Below, one piece after another: positions 8,243-16,703 of a DNA stretch of 64,000 nucleotides; the first letter of the stretch is position 1, and each line of letters opens with the position of its first letter. The DNA is taken from the IMG/VR virus record IMGVR_UViG_3300037541_000804, positions 62,001-126,000 of that record; one strand, 5' to 3'. Source of the DNA: a virus. A program made the translations under genes and the position numbers. The notes below the pieces were generated by a model. That model saw nothing but the letters and a program-made list of their open reading frames with translations, was not told the origin of the DNA and did no database searches.

Positions 8243-8944
8243 ATGACCCGCGATTGCTACCAAATCATCACAGACGAATCAGCCCTCAAGAATTTTATTG
8301 GGTGGTTGCCCGAACTTGGCCCGAATGAGAAATTTTATTTGGCACTTTTCGCTAGAAAAAAATATAATAACACTGTTCCGTGGATTAAAACAGATAAGGC
8401 TCAATTAAAAAGATTTCTGAGCGACAAACCTAGAATGCTCGATAAAATTAAGCAACTGGAAGTCCCTTTCGGCGCGTATAATTTTGACGGAAATCCAGCG
8501 CCACAAGATTCTCTGGCACTTTACATTACGCCGAATCCTCGCGATATGTGGAAGGCTGTCCCTCGCAGCATCAAGGTATTAGCCACAGTAATTGAATGCT
8601 CTGGCAAAAATTCTAACCCGCATCAGGAAGTAATGTCAGAAATCCACCGAACTTGCGGCCAAAAGGTGTTTATCGACTTTGACGTTGACTCCAAGGACTG
8701 CGAAATCGTTAAACAGGCCGTAAATCTTGTTGATGGCAAGTGCGAATTACTAGAAACTCGCGGCGGATACCATCTTTTGGTTCGCACGAAAGATGCAAAG
8801 GCGGGATTCTCTGAAAAGTTCTGGTATAAAAAACTAGTGGCTTTGGCAGATGTAAGCGCTGATCCAAATAGCGTAATCCCCGTAGTTGGATGCACGCAAG
8901 GAATGTTCACTCCAAAATTTGTTGATCCAAAAGATTTTTCTTGA
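8243..8944 (+). CDS. primase-polymerase (AEP superfamily)-like protein
   Basis: 233 residues. The segment KVFIDFDVDS (141-150) gives the hydrophobic-D-x-D metal-binding motif (D145, D147). RGGYHLLVR (173-181) gives the sxH-type motif (H177), and a third acidic region occurs near 223-231. This order is that of the archaeo-eukaryotic primase/PrimPol core, which makes RNA or DNA primers. The protein is short, with no helicase or zinc domain. The N-terminal 120 residues are of unknown fold. It has its own leaderless E-promoter and is followed by another E-promoter. Likely role: phage DNA replication priming or repair. Confidence 0.65.
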   Translation: MTRDCYQIITDESALKNFIGWLPELGPNEKFYLALFARKKYNNTVPWIKTDKAQLKRFLSDKPRMLDKIKQLEVPFGAYNFDGNPAPQDSLALYITPNPRDMWKAVPRSIKVLATVIECSGKNSNPHQEVMSEIHRTCGQKVFIDFDVDSKDCEIVKQAVNLVDGKCELLETRGGYHLLVRTKDAKAGFSEKFWYKKLVALADVSADPNSVIPVVGCTQGMFTPKFVDPKDFS

Positions 8945-8968
8945 CAGCGGCCCAATCTCCCTTATATT
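8941..8968 (+). promoter_or_regulatory. sigma70-like promoter for 8988-9440
   Basis: TTGACA at 8941-8946, 16-base spacer, TATATT at 8963-8968, then 19 bases to the ATG. The predicted leader is about 12 bases long, unlike the leaderless genes around it, and carries no clear ribosome-binding site. Confidence 0.75.
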
Positions 8969-8987
8969 CCCACTACCCTAAAACACC

Positions 8988-9440
8988 ATGAACATCAGCA
9001 AAGCCCTAAAAGTAAAAAACCGCCTAATCGGCGAAGTCAACCGTCTCCAAGAACTCGTTAAGCGCGAAAACTCACGCCGAAACGACAACACTTCGACAGT
9101 TGATGTGGCAGAAACCGTTTCTCTTCTGGAAACTGCCCGCGAAAAACTCGTTTCTCTAAAGGGAGCGGTCAATGAAGCTTCCGCGCCAATTTCTAAAAAG
9201 TTGGCAGATTTGGCCGAAACAAAATCCCAAATCAACTTCTACAATTCCATCCCTTCAAGGGAGGGTGAAGAGCTTACCCTCATTGGCTCCAACCGAGAAA
9301 AGCTTTCCTATATGTGGACAGCCCATCTTAATCGGGAGAAGCTGGACGCAAAAGTGGTTGAGCTACAAGAGAAAACAAACGCCCTTCAAGACGAAATCGA
9401 CACCTTCAACGCTCAAACGCAGGTAAATTTCGCCGAATAA
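8988..9440 (+). CDS. coiled-coil protein, DIP1984/septicolysin-like
   Basis: 150 residues, two long helical blocks. It starts MNISKALKVKNRLIGEVNRLQELV and has a central LLETAREKLVSLKGAVNEA... segment, then KSQINFYNSI and a second coiled coil. The pattern (alkvKnrL...l...v..en...; l......L..lk.ai..aN; dL.e.Ks.i.fyn.i) resembles the DIP1984/septicolysin-like family of unknown function often carried by phages. Followed by a gene-free stretch and a weak terminator. The function stays unknown. Confidence 0.6.
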   Translation: MNISKALKVKNRLIGEVNRLQELVKRENSRRNDNTSTVDVAETVSLLETAREKLVSLKGAVNEASAPISKKLADLAETKSQINFYNSIPSREGEELTLIGSNREKLSYMWTAHLNREKLDAKVVELQEKTNALQDEIDTFNAQTQVNFAE

Positions 9441-9668
9441 TTTGGCTATAGGAGGGAGAAAGGCCGATATACTTCACTATCGCCTTCGATAAAGCGTGAA
9501 AGTCTTCGGCGATTTGTAAAGACTGACACGGCAAAATTGAAAAGCGTGGTTTGTAAGGTTTAAGACTAAACCCTTAAAAATAAAAACGTGGCTTCGGCAG
9601 AATCACCCCTCTAAATAACCCGCTCGCCTGTTGGAGAAATCCGCAGGCGGGCGCTCCTTTTCAAAAAT
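9441..9668 (+). other. gene-free segment with hairpins and weak terminator
   Basis: Contains inverted repeats AGTCTT/AAGACT (about 9490-9515) and GGTTTA/TAAACC (about 9560-9575). A CGCCTG/CAGGCG stem at 9625-9649 is followed by GGCGCTCCTTTT, which may act as a terminator. No ORF seen. Confidence 0.35.
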
Positions 9669-9836
9669 ATGAAAAAATACACCCTAACCCATAACCGCCA
9701 AACTTCAACCGTTCATGCGAACAGCGCCCTAGAAGCGTTAATTGATTATTCTCTGTTCCTAAAAAAGAACGGCCAAAACAAATTCCAATTAGAAGTAACA
9801 AAAGACGGCCAAAAGTTGGGCATTTGGGTTCGGTAG
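9669..9836 (+). CDS. short hypothetical protein
   Basis: 55 residues from ATG 9669 to TAG. Starts MKKYTLTHNRQT and ends LGIWVR, with beta-strand/helix/beta-strand character (tyTltHnr...v.AnSalEALidy; f.levt.dGqklGiw). The pattern is typical of very small phage proteins. It lies just before the converging portal gene. Function unknown. Confidence 0.55.
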   Translation: MKKYTLTHNRQTSTVHANSALEALIDYSLFLKKNGQNKFQLEVTKDGQKLGIWVR

Positions 9837-9877
9837 CTATGAAATACCACCACATTAAATCCTTAGCAAGGAAACCT

Positions 9878-11905
9878 TCAAACCAACAGGGCGGCCTCGT
9901 AAGCGCTGATTTGGTGCTCTACAGAAGCCTCCAAAATCTCGGGCCTAACACTTAGTCCGCCGATTTTATTAGGGTCTTTCACACATTCAGCGGCCAAATT
10001 CTCCCAATCAGCTTGTTCAGTAGCGCAAACCACAGACTGCATTAAGCGTTCTGCCATCTGGCTTTGGAACTCGTTAAGCGATTCAACTTTATGTTTTTCT
10101 TTTATTTTGGCCGAAATAAAGGACAAGAGATTTTCCGTGGCATAGACGGTTGTTTTAATATCTTCGACGCTGGCGACAGCAGTTTTCGCTCCATTTGGTC
10201 TGCCAGACGGTTTCATGTTTTTCTTGCTGGTAGCCTTGGGTGGCGCTGTTTCCGCCGATTTTTGGTTGTCGATAGAGTATTTCGTATTGGTATCCAGCGG
10301 TGGAGAAACAACAGGCACGGGACTCAACGGCAACCAATGGCCCTTGCGTCGTTCCTTAACATACTCTTCTTGACGAGTCATGAAATCTTCGCCCTCTGGG
10401 TCTGGGAATTGGCCCGTGCGGATAGTTTCCAAGCCAGTCTTAACGTCTAGCAATCCTAGTTCCATCATACGAGTCACCACACGCCACATTTGAGTTGGGT
10501 CTTTGGCATCTGTAACCTTAAACGTCACCTTGGGCGGCGATTGCATGCCTAGATTTTTGGCAATACGATTAATCTCGGGCTGGAGGAAATCGTTTAGGAA
10601 AGTGTTTCGTGCCTCGCGCAATTTCTCAAGAAATACTTGGACTTTTGTTTGCGTGTTGCCATACTTTTCTTCACCAATAATAACGTTTTGTAAACCCTCG
10701 GCAATATCACGATTCAGAGTCTCGTATTTGGCTGGCCCAAGAACTTTTTGCAAGTCAGGGATAATAAATTCAGCTTTTGTGGTCCAATCGCTAACCAACG
10801 TGCGGCCAACGCTCTCGTTTTTAAACAAATTTTGCATCGCCGTTAAATTGGCAGGGTTAATCCCGCCGTCTTCTGGTTTTGCGCCCATTGTAATTAGGAG
10901 AATCATATTTTCCGCCGTTCGGAGAACTGCTTGGTCCATTTTTTTCATCTCTAGTTTGGCGTTAATATCGTCTAGGACACGATAGCCGAATGGAATGGCA
11001 AACGGTTCGTAAGACTGGCGCTTATAAAAGCTAGAAACTAGGCAAGTTGGGTCTAGTTTAATGCGAATGCCGTTACTTTGCCAAGTTTTCTTAGCGAGAG
11101 CATCTTTTGCTTCTTTTGGCAGGCTTTCAGCGATTTTTTTGTCGTCTTCGTTTTGGGGATTCGCTAGTCGCAGAAGGTCATACTTGGAAAGGATAAGCTC
11201 GTATTGGTCATTGCCGAATGTGGTTGAGGCTTTAGCTACAATATTGAATGGATTAAGAAAGATATACTTAAGCGGCACAACATTTTTGCCGCCTAAAGAA
11301 TCTTCGGCCCCATAGACTTGGATTAGCTTGCGATAATCACTTTCATCAAAGGTTCCGTCCACGCGATAAATGAAAACATTACCCGAACGATAATATTCGC
11401 GGAAATATTCGTCGCAAACTTTCCAGATTTTGATTTTTTTCAGCCAAGCGTCGAAGAATTTTTTAGCTTTTTTAGTTCCAGCCTCAAAATAGAGTTCCGT
11501 ATTGGCAAACTCGCTCATTAGGTCAATAGCGTTAGCAAAAACAGCCACATTAGCGTATGCTTTTTGGCAGAGTTCAATAGCGTCACGAACGTCAACACAA
11601 TCGCTTGTGGGTGAATAGGCGTATGGGAGCATTCCCGCCCGAATAGCGGCGAATCTATCGGGAACGCCTACTAAAGCGGCGGAATTAATTCGGCGACCTG
11701 TGCTTGCGCCAGAATCGGGCGAGCTTCGGCCCGCAATAGCAGCTTTGGCCACATTGGTTAGAAGCGTGGAAGACGAAGTGTAGAATGGATCGCCAGCGGT
11801 TTGGGGTTCCCAAGAGGCGACGGCTAAGTTTTGAATTGGGGCGGGTTCTGGTTGGGAGAGTTGGTTCCAGTAGTCGGCTTTGTGCTTGGTGTATTTTCGC
11901 GGCAT
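9878..11905 (-). CDS. portal protein
   Basis: 675 residues, the size of large-phage portals. The central part reads CQKAYANVAVFANAIDLMSEFANTELYFEAG, followed by FFDAWLKKIKIWKVCDEYFREYYRSGNVFIYRVDG, the typical portal wing/stem pattern. A helical region then contains PEDGGINPANLTAMQNLFKN and KYGNTQTKVQVFLEKLREARNTFLNDFLQPEINRIA, the long stem/crown helices. It forms the dodecameric DNA entry ring that docks terminase. It follows terminase in the operon, but a GIY-YIG gene is wedged between them. An L-motif lies 8 bases before its ATG, so it can be transcribed on its own. Confidence 0.85.
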   Translation of the reverse strand: MPRKYTKHKADYWNQLSQPEPAPIQNLAVASWEPQTAGDPFYTSSSTLLTNVAKAAIAGRSSPDSGASTGRRINSAALVGVPDRFAAIRAGMLPYAYSPTSDCVDVRDAIELCQKAYANVAVFANAIDLMSEFANTELYFEAGTKKAKKFFDAWLKKIKIWKVCDEYFREYYRSGNVFIYRVDGTFDESDYRKLIQVYGAEDSLGGKNVVPLKYIFLNPFNIVAKASTTFGNDQYELILSKYDLLRLANPQNEDDKKIAESLPKEAKDALAKKTWQSNGIRIKLDPTCLVSSFYKRQSYEPFAIPFGYRVLDDINAKLEMKKMDQAVLRTAENMILLITMGAKPEDGGINPANLTAMQNLFKNESVGRTLVSDWTTKAEFIIPDLQKVLGPAKYETLNRDIAEGLQNVIIGEEKYGNTQTKVQVFLEKLREARNTFLNDFLQPEINRIAKNLGMQSPPKVTFKVTDAKDPTQMWRVVTRMMELGLLDVKTGLETIRTGQFPDPEGEDFMTRQEEYVKERRKGHWLPLSPVPVVSPPLDTNTKYSIDNQKSAETAPPKATSKKNMKPSGRPNGAKTAVASVEDIKTTVYATENLLSFISAKIKEKHKVESLNEFQSQMAERLMQSVVCATEQADWENLAAECVKDPNKIGGLSVRPEILEASVEHQISAYEAALLV

Positions 11906-11913
11906 ATAAAAAG

Positions 11914-11919
11914 ATTACA
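11914..11919 (-). promoter_or_regulatory. L-motif TGTAAT upstream of portal
   Basis: TGTAAT with 8 bases (CTTTTTAT) to the portal ATG at 11905. No -35 box. Confidence 0.5.
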
Positions 11920-11962
11920 CGCGGGCGCGGAAAGTTGGGAAAGTAACTTTGAAAGTCACAAT

Positions 11963-12712
11963 TTAACTATCGGAATTACATTTTGATGGTTCGACATATT
12001 CCCATTTAAAGCCATTTGAAGATTTTCTTTTCCCAGTTAACGCTCTAGATATGTGTTTCGCTGGAACATTCAAAAATTTAGCGGCCTCGAAAACAGAATT
12101 CCACTCATTAATAATCTCGTTTGTTATTTTATCTAACTGTCTTATTTTTTTTCTCTTAGATAGCATTGTTTTCCCCATATTTCCCAAAGATATATTTCGC
12201 CGATGTTCCTCTTTAAATTTTTTGCCGAAAAACCAATGTTTTGAGCCAGAACGTCCATCGCTTAACTTTTGTTTGGTTTCTTGACTTAAATGCTTGCCAA
12301 ATGTGTGTGACTTTTCTCCTAAATGAGCGATTCTTTGTTTTTCTTTAGTTTCCGCGCTTGCCTTACACCCCGTCCTATCAATTCCATATTCACATATATT
12401 GTATCCATATTTTGGGGTAGTTGCTTGGTAAAACTTAATCCAAAAAGATTCTCGATTAAGCAGGTATTTATTAAAACTTCTATCTTTTGTGGGGTATAGC
12501 TCCATTATTTCGCATTTGAAATTTTCAAAGCCATGTTTTATCATAGCTCTAATGAGGAATCTTTTTTTCACGGAAGATAATTCCCATTTATACAAGGGAA
12601 GCCTCTTTGATAAATTCAATGATTTGCCAATATAAATTTTTCCATTAATTAAATTGGTTATCCTATAAATTCCAGCCAAAGCTGGAATTGGGTTATTGTC
12701 ATTAATTACCAT
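11963..12712 (-). CDS. GIY-YIG homing endonuclease
   Basis: 249 residues. The N-terminal domain shows AGIYRITNLINGKIYIGKS (about 13-31), the GIY...YIG catalytic core, with a downstream Glu/Asn region. NUMOD3-type DNA-binding repeats follow (GEKSHTFGKHLSQETKQKLS and GSKHWFFGKKFKEEHRRNIS). The last 60 residues (VFEAAKFLNVPAKHISRALTGKRKSSNGFKWEYV) match a NUMOD1/helix-turn-helix tail. Such free-standing endonucleases spread by cutting alleles that lack them. Its ATG overlaps the terminase stop (TAATG), so it rides on the packaging operon between terL and portal. Confidence 0.9.
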   Translation of the reverse strand: MVINDNNPIPALAGIYRITNLINGKIYIGKSLNLSKRLPLYKWELSSVKKRFLIRAMIKHGFENFKCEIMELYPTKDRSFNKYLLNRESFWIKFYQATTPKYGYNICEYGIDRTGCKASAETKEKQRIAHLGEKSHTFGKHLSQETKQKLSDGRSGSKHWFFGKKFKEEHRRNISLGNMGKTMLSKRKKIRQLDKITNEIINEWNSVFEAAKFLNVPAKHISRALTGKRKSSNGFKWEYVEPSKCNSDS

Positions 12713-14565
12713 TATACAAAAAATGGAGTAAAAGTTTTTTGAACCTCTTCAACGGGTAGATTCCCCATGTCCCTGAATATCGAAACTCCCCAATTCCCCA
12801 ACATTAGGGCTGTAAAACTGTCTCGGCGAGCTTTATTTGGCCCACGCTGCCGTTTTAAATTCGGCGGAAGATCAAAAGACTGTGTTCCTTGCGCTGTAGA
12901 AGTCACTTCAATAAGAGCACACTGGGTTTTGGTCATTTCAATATTATCTTTCAGGTTTTCCACAAAATCTACAACATTTGGTTTTGTCGTAGCATTATCC
13001 CTAAGAAATTTTAGAGAATCAACTGGCACGGGCAGCTTAATTTGCCGCTCGAATTCCTCATCTGTCGCCGAGCTAGCGAACCAGATTTTTTTGTGGTCAA
13101 TTGCAGACTGTAGTAATTCATTGCCTTGACGAATAAAGTTACTGGACGGTTTTCTCTGTATGCAAATGCGACCTTCGCTAGCGTTATAAAGGTTACGGAT
13201 ATTTTGAATATCTTCGTGGTATTTAGTGGCATCTTCCACGTCAACGTCGATTGTTTTAATTTCCAGCTTGTCAGATTTAAAGATTTCGCTCTCATTTGCG
13301 GCGCTTAAAAACTGAACCCCACCAGCAAAGTCGAAAACAATAAACTTAATATTAAAATTCTTGAGCAAGAAATGGAAGTATTTGATATGATCCTTCATTG
13401 CTGTTCCTGGAAGGGCGTAAGAATGGACAAGGACACCAATACCAGTCTCCTTAAAGTATTTAATTACCTGAAACACAAAGTCATCAGACCCTTCTGATTC
13501 AGACCATGAAATATCGCCACTTAGAATATACTCCGCGTCTTTTTCGCCAATAGCCTCTACGCATTGACCTTCGCCATCCGCATAAGTACATTCCTTCATT
13601 TTGGACATTTTAAAGAATCCAGAGCTATCGTCCGTGAACCGCGATAAAAATTCTCTTCCAAATTGGGCTTCGCTCATTTGTGCCTTAGCGCTTGCGATCA
13701 ACGATTGGTCATAAAGCTCTTCTGGTAAACACTCATATGAGATGTGGAATACTCCGTATTTAGCATTATCTTTTCTCTTATCGTCAAAGATGGCTTTGTC
13801 ATACTCGTCATACATTGTTTTCAGATACTCAAAAGAGTAAGATGCAGAAGATAGCCCAATCATCTTATTACTTCCCCATTGGTAACGGTCTTCTTCCGTC
13901 ATCTTACCTTGAGAAATCAACTCTGTTTCGGCCTCTCTTACCTTTTTTCTATCTGTGACATCAGTGTTTGTGGATAGGAACGGGCGAATAACTTCATTGA
14001 TCAAACGAGGCGAAAGAAGCAAAAGCTCATCAATAACCATCACTTTGAAACGATAACCACGAAGCTTTCCGCCGTCGCCCGTAGGAAGGCACACCAACTG
14101 ACTGCGACCAATTCTGATAACCCATTCGTCATTCTTTAGGGAAATATCTTTATCACCAATGATTTGCTTTAGAAACTTTGCCTTTGGATCAAGTCTTAAA
14201 TCCAAGATTTTCTGCATCAATAGTCGAGCCTGACGGAAAGAGTTAGCGATGATTCCAATTTTAATTCCCTGATTTAATGACGCATAAAGAATAAGAAAAA
14301 TAGCGCAAATAAAGGACTTTCCCGACCCGCGACTACATATAGCGAGAAAGTAATCAACGTTGAACATCGCTTTTACCATCATGCTTTGGAACTCAAGAAG
14401 TTCTACTCCAGTAAGTATCTTAGACAGGAAAGTGAGATTCTCTCGAAAGAACTTTTCAAGCCATAGTTTCGCGTCCTTCTCCTCTAAAAACCCCTCCACT
14501 TTAGCAAGGTCTTCGTTAGTGTACTCTTTCTTCTTAATCGGCTGAACGCCAGCTTGCCATGCCAT
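12712..14565 (-). CDS. terL: terminase large subunit
   Basis: 617 residues. The packaging ATPase has Walker A CSRGSGKS (77-84) and Walker B VMVIDE (175-180), then a coupling-like segment around SSASYSFEY. The nuclease domain begins with SGDISWSE, whose Asp is the first metal ligand, followed by KFIVFDFAGGVQFL and NVVDF. This is the motor that cuts concatemers and pumps DNA through the portal. It overlaps the upstream nuclease gene by ATG/stop fusion, with an AGGAGG in that gene's last codons that could serve as a ribosome-binding site, one of few here. Downstream it is joined to the GIY-YIG gene. Confidence 0.93.
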   Translation of the reverse strand: MAWQAGVQPIKKKEYTNEDLAKVEGFLEEKDAKLWLEKFFRENLTFLSKILTGVELLEFQSMMVKAMFNVDYFLAICSRGSGKSFICAIFLILYASLNQGIKIGIIANSFRQARLLMQKILDLRLDPKAKFLKQIIGDKDISLKNDEWVIRIGRSQLVCLPTGDGGKLRGYRFKVMVIDELLLLSPRLINEVIRPFLSTNTDVTDRKKVREAETELISQGKMTEEDRYQWGSNKMIGLSSASYSFEYLKTMYDEYDKAIFDDKRKDNAKYGVFHISYECLPEELYDQSLIASAKAQMSEAQFGREFLSRFTDDSSGFFKMSKMKECTYADGEGQCVEAIGEKDAEYILSGDISWSESEGSDDFVFQVIKYFKETGIGVLVHSYALPGTAMKDHIKYFHFLLKNFNIKFIVFDFAGGVQFLSAANESEIFKSDKLEIKTIDVDVEDATKYHEDIQNIRNLYNASEGRICIQRKPSSNFIRQGNELLQSAIDHKKIWFASSATDEEFERQIKLPVPVDSLKFLRDNATTKPNVVDFVENLKDNIEMTKTQCALIEVTSTAQGTQSFDLPPNLKRQRGPNKARRDSFTALMLGNWGVSIFRDMGNLPVEEVQKTFTPFFV

Positions 14566-15476
14566 TAGCTTTGTCCTCCTAAAAAGTATTGCATATCGAC
14601 TCCATAAAGTTTATTTCCCAAACATAGTAGCTTAGGAATGATTAGTTGACTATTCTCTCTACTGCCAGAAAACACGAATTGTAAATGGCCGCGAAATTCT
14701 TCGACCAAAGTTCGCATATTGTGGCCAATAAAAGATAGGTTGAATTTGTGATGAGAGGTTCGCTTGAGGTCAAAAACCTTGCCCATTGGGCATTCTATAA
14801 CTACCCATAGGTAACAATCTTGGGTTTTCGCCCGATTAATTTCGCGCCGAAATCTTTCTAAGTTGTCGCCAACTAAGGTTTGACACCAATCCTCAAATGA
14901 TTTACGATCAACAGCGGTATTTGTGTAATCCGCCCCAATAGTAGAGTAATCTCCTACGTCAAGTTTATGGCATTCGCTATTCGCGAATTGCAATTTTTTT
15001 TGCTCTCGCGAATCAATCAGAATCTTCCTCTTGGAAAAGTCGTTAGACCATTCGGTGGGGAGTTTATCTTTGAACGGAGGAATTAAATTGGCCAATTCGC
15101 AGGCTTTTGAGTATGATCCAAACAATCGCTTGTATTCTTTGATCGGCGGAAGGTCGGCGAAAAATAGCTCAACCTCTGACGGCGCGAATGTGAGTTTTTT
15201 ATCTTCGGCCCTCTTCTTTAACATGTCTAAAGCTAAATCCTTAGCTTCGTTTTCTGGAGACACGTTCAGCCATTCCATCATATTCTCGCGCTGGGAGAAG
15301 TGTGTGGAAAAGTATTCATCCTTTTGTTTAAACTGAATAGCCTGCCGCGTCAACAGGTCTTTTCTCGGGAAAAATTCGCAATAATAATCGGCCACGGTCA
15401 TCCCATGCGCTTTAAAGTGCGCGTGAAGGCTTCTTTCGCTTGGAAACGTAGTCCCACATTTTTTACACGGAAACAT
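14565..15476 (-). CDS. ERCC4-type nuclease with C2H2 zinc finger
   Basis: 303 residues. The N-terminus is a C2H2 finger (C4, C7, H20, H24). The C-terminal half carries LIDSREQ (154-160; D155, R157, E158), then VGDYS (174-178) and VDRKSFEDW (189-197). This is the D-x-R-E / GDY / (D/E)RK signature of the XPF/ERCC4 nuclease fold, which cuts branched or flap DNA. It sits immediately upstream of terL and overlaps it, so it may trim replication or recombination branches before packaging, comparable in purpose to T4 endonuclease VII. No helix-hairpin-helix pair is visible. Confidence 0.8.
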   Translation of the reverse strand: MFPCKKCGTTFPSERSLHAHFKAHGMTVADYYCEFFPRKDLLTRQAIQFKQKDEYFSTHFSQRENMMEWLNVSPENEAKDLALDMLKKRAEDKKLTFAPSEVELFFADLPPIKEYKRLFGSYSKACELANLIPPFKDKLPTEWSNDFSKRKILIDSREQKKLQFANSECHKLDVGDYSTIGADYTNTAVDRKSFEDWCQTLVGDNLERFRREINRAKTQDCYLWVVIECPMGKVFDLKRTSHHKFNLSFIGHNMRTLVEEFRGHLQFVFSGSRENSQLIIPKLLCLGNKLYGVDMQYFLGGQS

Positions 15477-16555
15477 TAGAGAACCTCCTCTTTAGCTACC
15501 CCGAAGATTCGGCAAACAAAGTCATCCATGTTTTCCAGCCTGTTAGCTTCCTCAGAAATCGCCGCTCTTTGAAGTTCGGCCAACCTAAGCATATTTTTTC
15601 GTTCCTGCTCTTCTTGGGCAAGTTGAACTATGCTCACAAAACTCGTTTCATCTTTGGCCAAATTCTTCAATCTATCAGACCTGTCACCTTGCAATTTCTT
15701 AATCGTATCCGACACGCGCTTTTGGTTTTGCTGGTACTCCGAGGTTTTAGCTCCGAGCATTTCAGAAAACTTGACGGAAAACTCCGTAGGATCGTCCCCC
15801 ATTTGAGAAAACATTTCATTGAGCGTACTTATGTGGCTCGTCAAAACTTCCCCGTTCACAATATCCTTGCAAACGTTCATATAAAGATTCAACTCGTCCG
15901 CAGTCAAATCAGGCTTGTCCCACGTCAAACGCACAAACTCTTCCACAAACAAGTCTCTATCCTTATGATTTAAATACGAATCACAAATACGAATAAACCT
16001 CATCGACCCCATGTTGCACTTCAACTTTTCAACATAAGCCTTGTACTTGCCCGAAATCTTTTCAGGGTCAAGGTTTACACCAACAGAAGAGTTAATGTAA
16101 TTAACCACACGACTCAATTCTTTCGGCGCATAATATTTTGTGGCTGTAGGAGTTGATTGATCGGGCCGATAATCTGGATTAATCTCTTGCACACAAGCAT
16201 AAACCGCCCGCCATTCACGGCTCAACTTCTTTATTTCGGCCCCAAAAATCTCTTGGGCCATCTGGATAGTCGTCTTATCTTCGGCCATCCATAATTCAAT
16301 CTGGCGCTTGTTTTCGTCTGTGAGCGTAATAACATCCTCGCGCACGGGATTATGCTTTGTCTTGTAACGGAAACCTTTCTCAGCCATAAACTTTCGCACA
16401 GCAATACCTTCAATATCGCGGCCATCTTTTTTGTCGTTGCCAGTGACGAGTTTAGTCAAAAGATTAACATCAGTTACCCCTTTGCCAAAGTTGTCAGTGA
16501 TTAGCTGCTTTTGGTTATCATCTAAGGGGTATTCTTTTTTCTTGGGGGTTGCCAT
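15476..16555 (-). CDS. possible small terminase subunit
   Basis: 359 residues when started at the ATG at 16553-16555. An upstream TTG in the same frame is less likely because it lies inside the preceding small ORF. It is strongly helical and charged, with HTH-like stretches at about 20-75 and 90-125 (TLTDENKRQIELWMAEDKTTIQMAQEIFG) and a coiled coil towards the C-terminus. DNA-binding N-terminus, coiled coil and position just upstream of the nuclease-terL pair suit a terminase small subunit, but no diagnostic motif was found. An alternative is a packaging or transcription accessory factor. Confidence 0.4.
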   Translation of the reverse strand: MATPKKKEYPLDDNQKQLITDNFGKGVTDVNLLTKLVTGNDKKDGRDIEGIAVRKFMAEKGFRYKTKHNPVREDVITLTDENKRQIELWMAEDKTTIQMAQEIFGAEIKKLSREWRAVYACVQEINPDYRPDQSTPTATKYYAPKELSRVVNYINSSVGVNLDPEKISGKYKAYVEKLKCNMGSMRFIRICDSYLNHKDRDLFVEEFVRLTWDKPDLTADELNLYMNVCKDIVNGEVLTSHISTLNEMFSQMGDDPTEFSVKFSEMLGAKTSEYQQNQKRVSDTIKKLQGDRSDRLKNLAKDETSFVSIVQLAQEEQERKNMLRLAELQRAAISEEANRLENMDDFVCRIFGVAKEEVL

Positions 16556-16556
16556 G

Positions 16557-16703
16557 TTATTTTTCAATCCATAAGAGAATTGGCTCTTTAGTATTAGGGC
16601 AAATTGCCCAATGTGTATATTTGGGAGGCGGCGTTTTAAATTCTAAAAATTCTACCGTATGATCCAACTGACACCTAGCGCAGCACTTAATTGTAATATT
16701 CAT
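16557..16703 (-). CDS. 48-residue zinc-knuckle protein
   Basis: Starts with an ATG that overlaps the stop of the sigma-like gene (ATGA). It reads MNITIKCCARCQLDHTVEF and later has HWAICP. CxxC followed by a more distant H/C set suggests a single zinc site. It ends two bases before the next ATG. The tight overlap on both sides supports translation. Function unknown. Confidence 0.55.
   Translation of the reverse strand: MNITIKCCARCQLDHTVEFLEFKTPPPKYTHWAICPNTKEPILLWIEK

Noticed and set aside
9839-9955. 38-codon plus-strand ORF after 9669-9836
   Set aside because: Mostly antisense to the portal gene end, with no homology pattern or coupling.
16556-16567. TTG start giving four extra residues to the possible small terminase
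   Set aside because: It overlaps the upstream 48-residue ORF, and an ATG follows four codons later.
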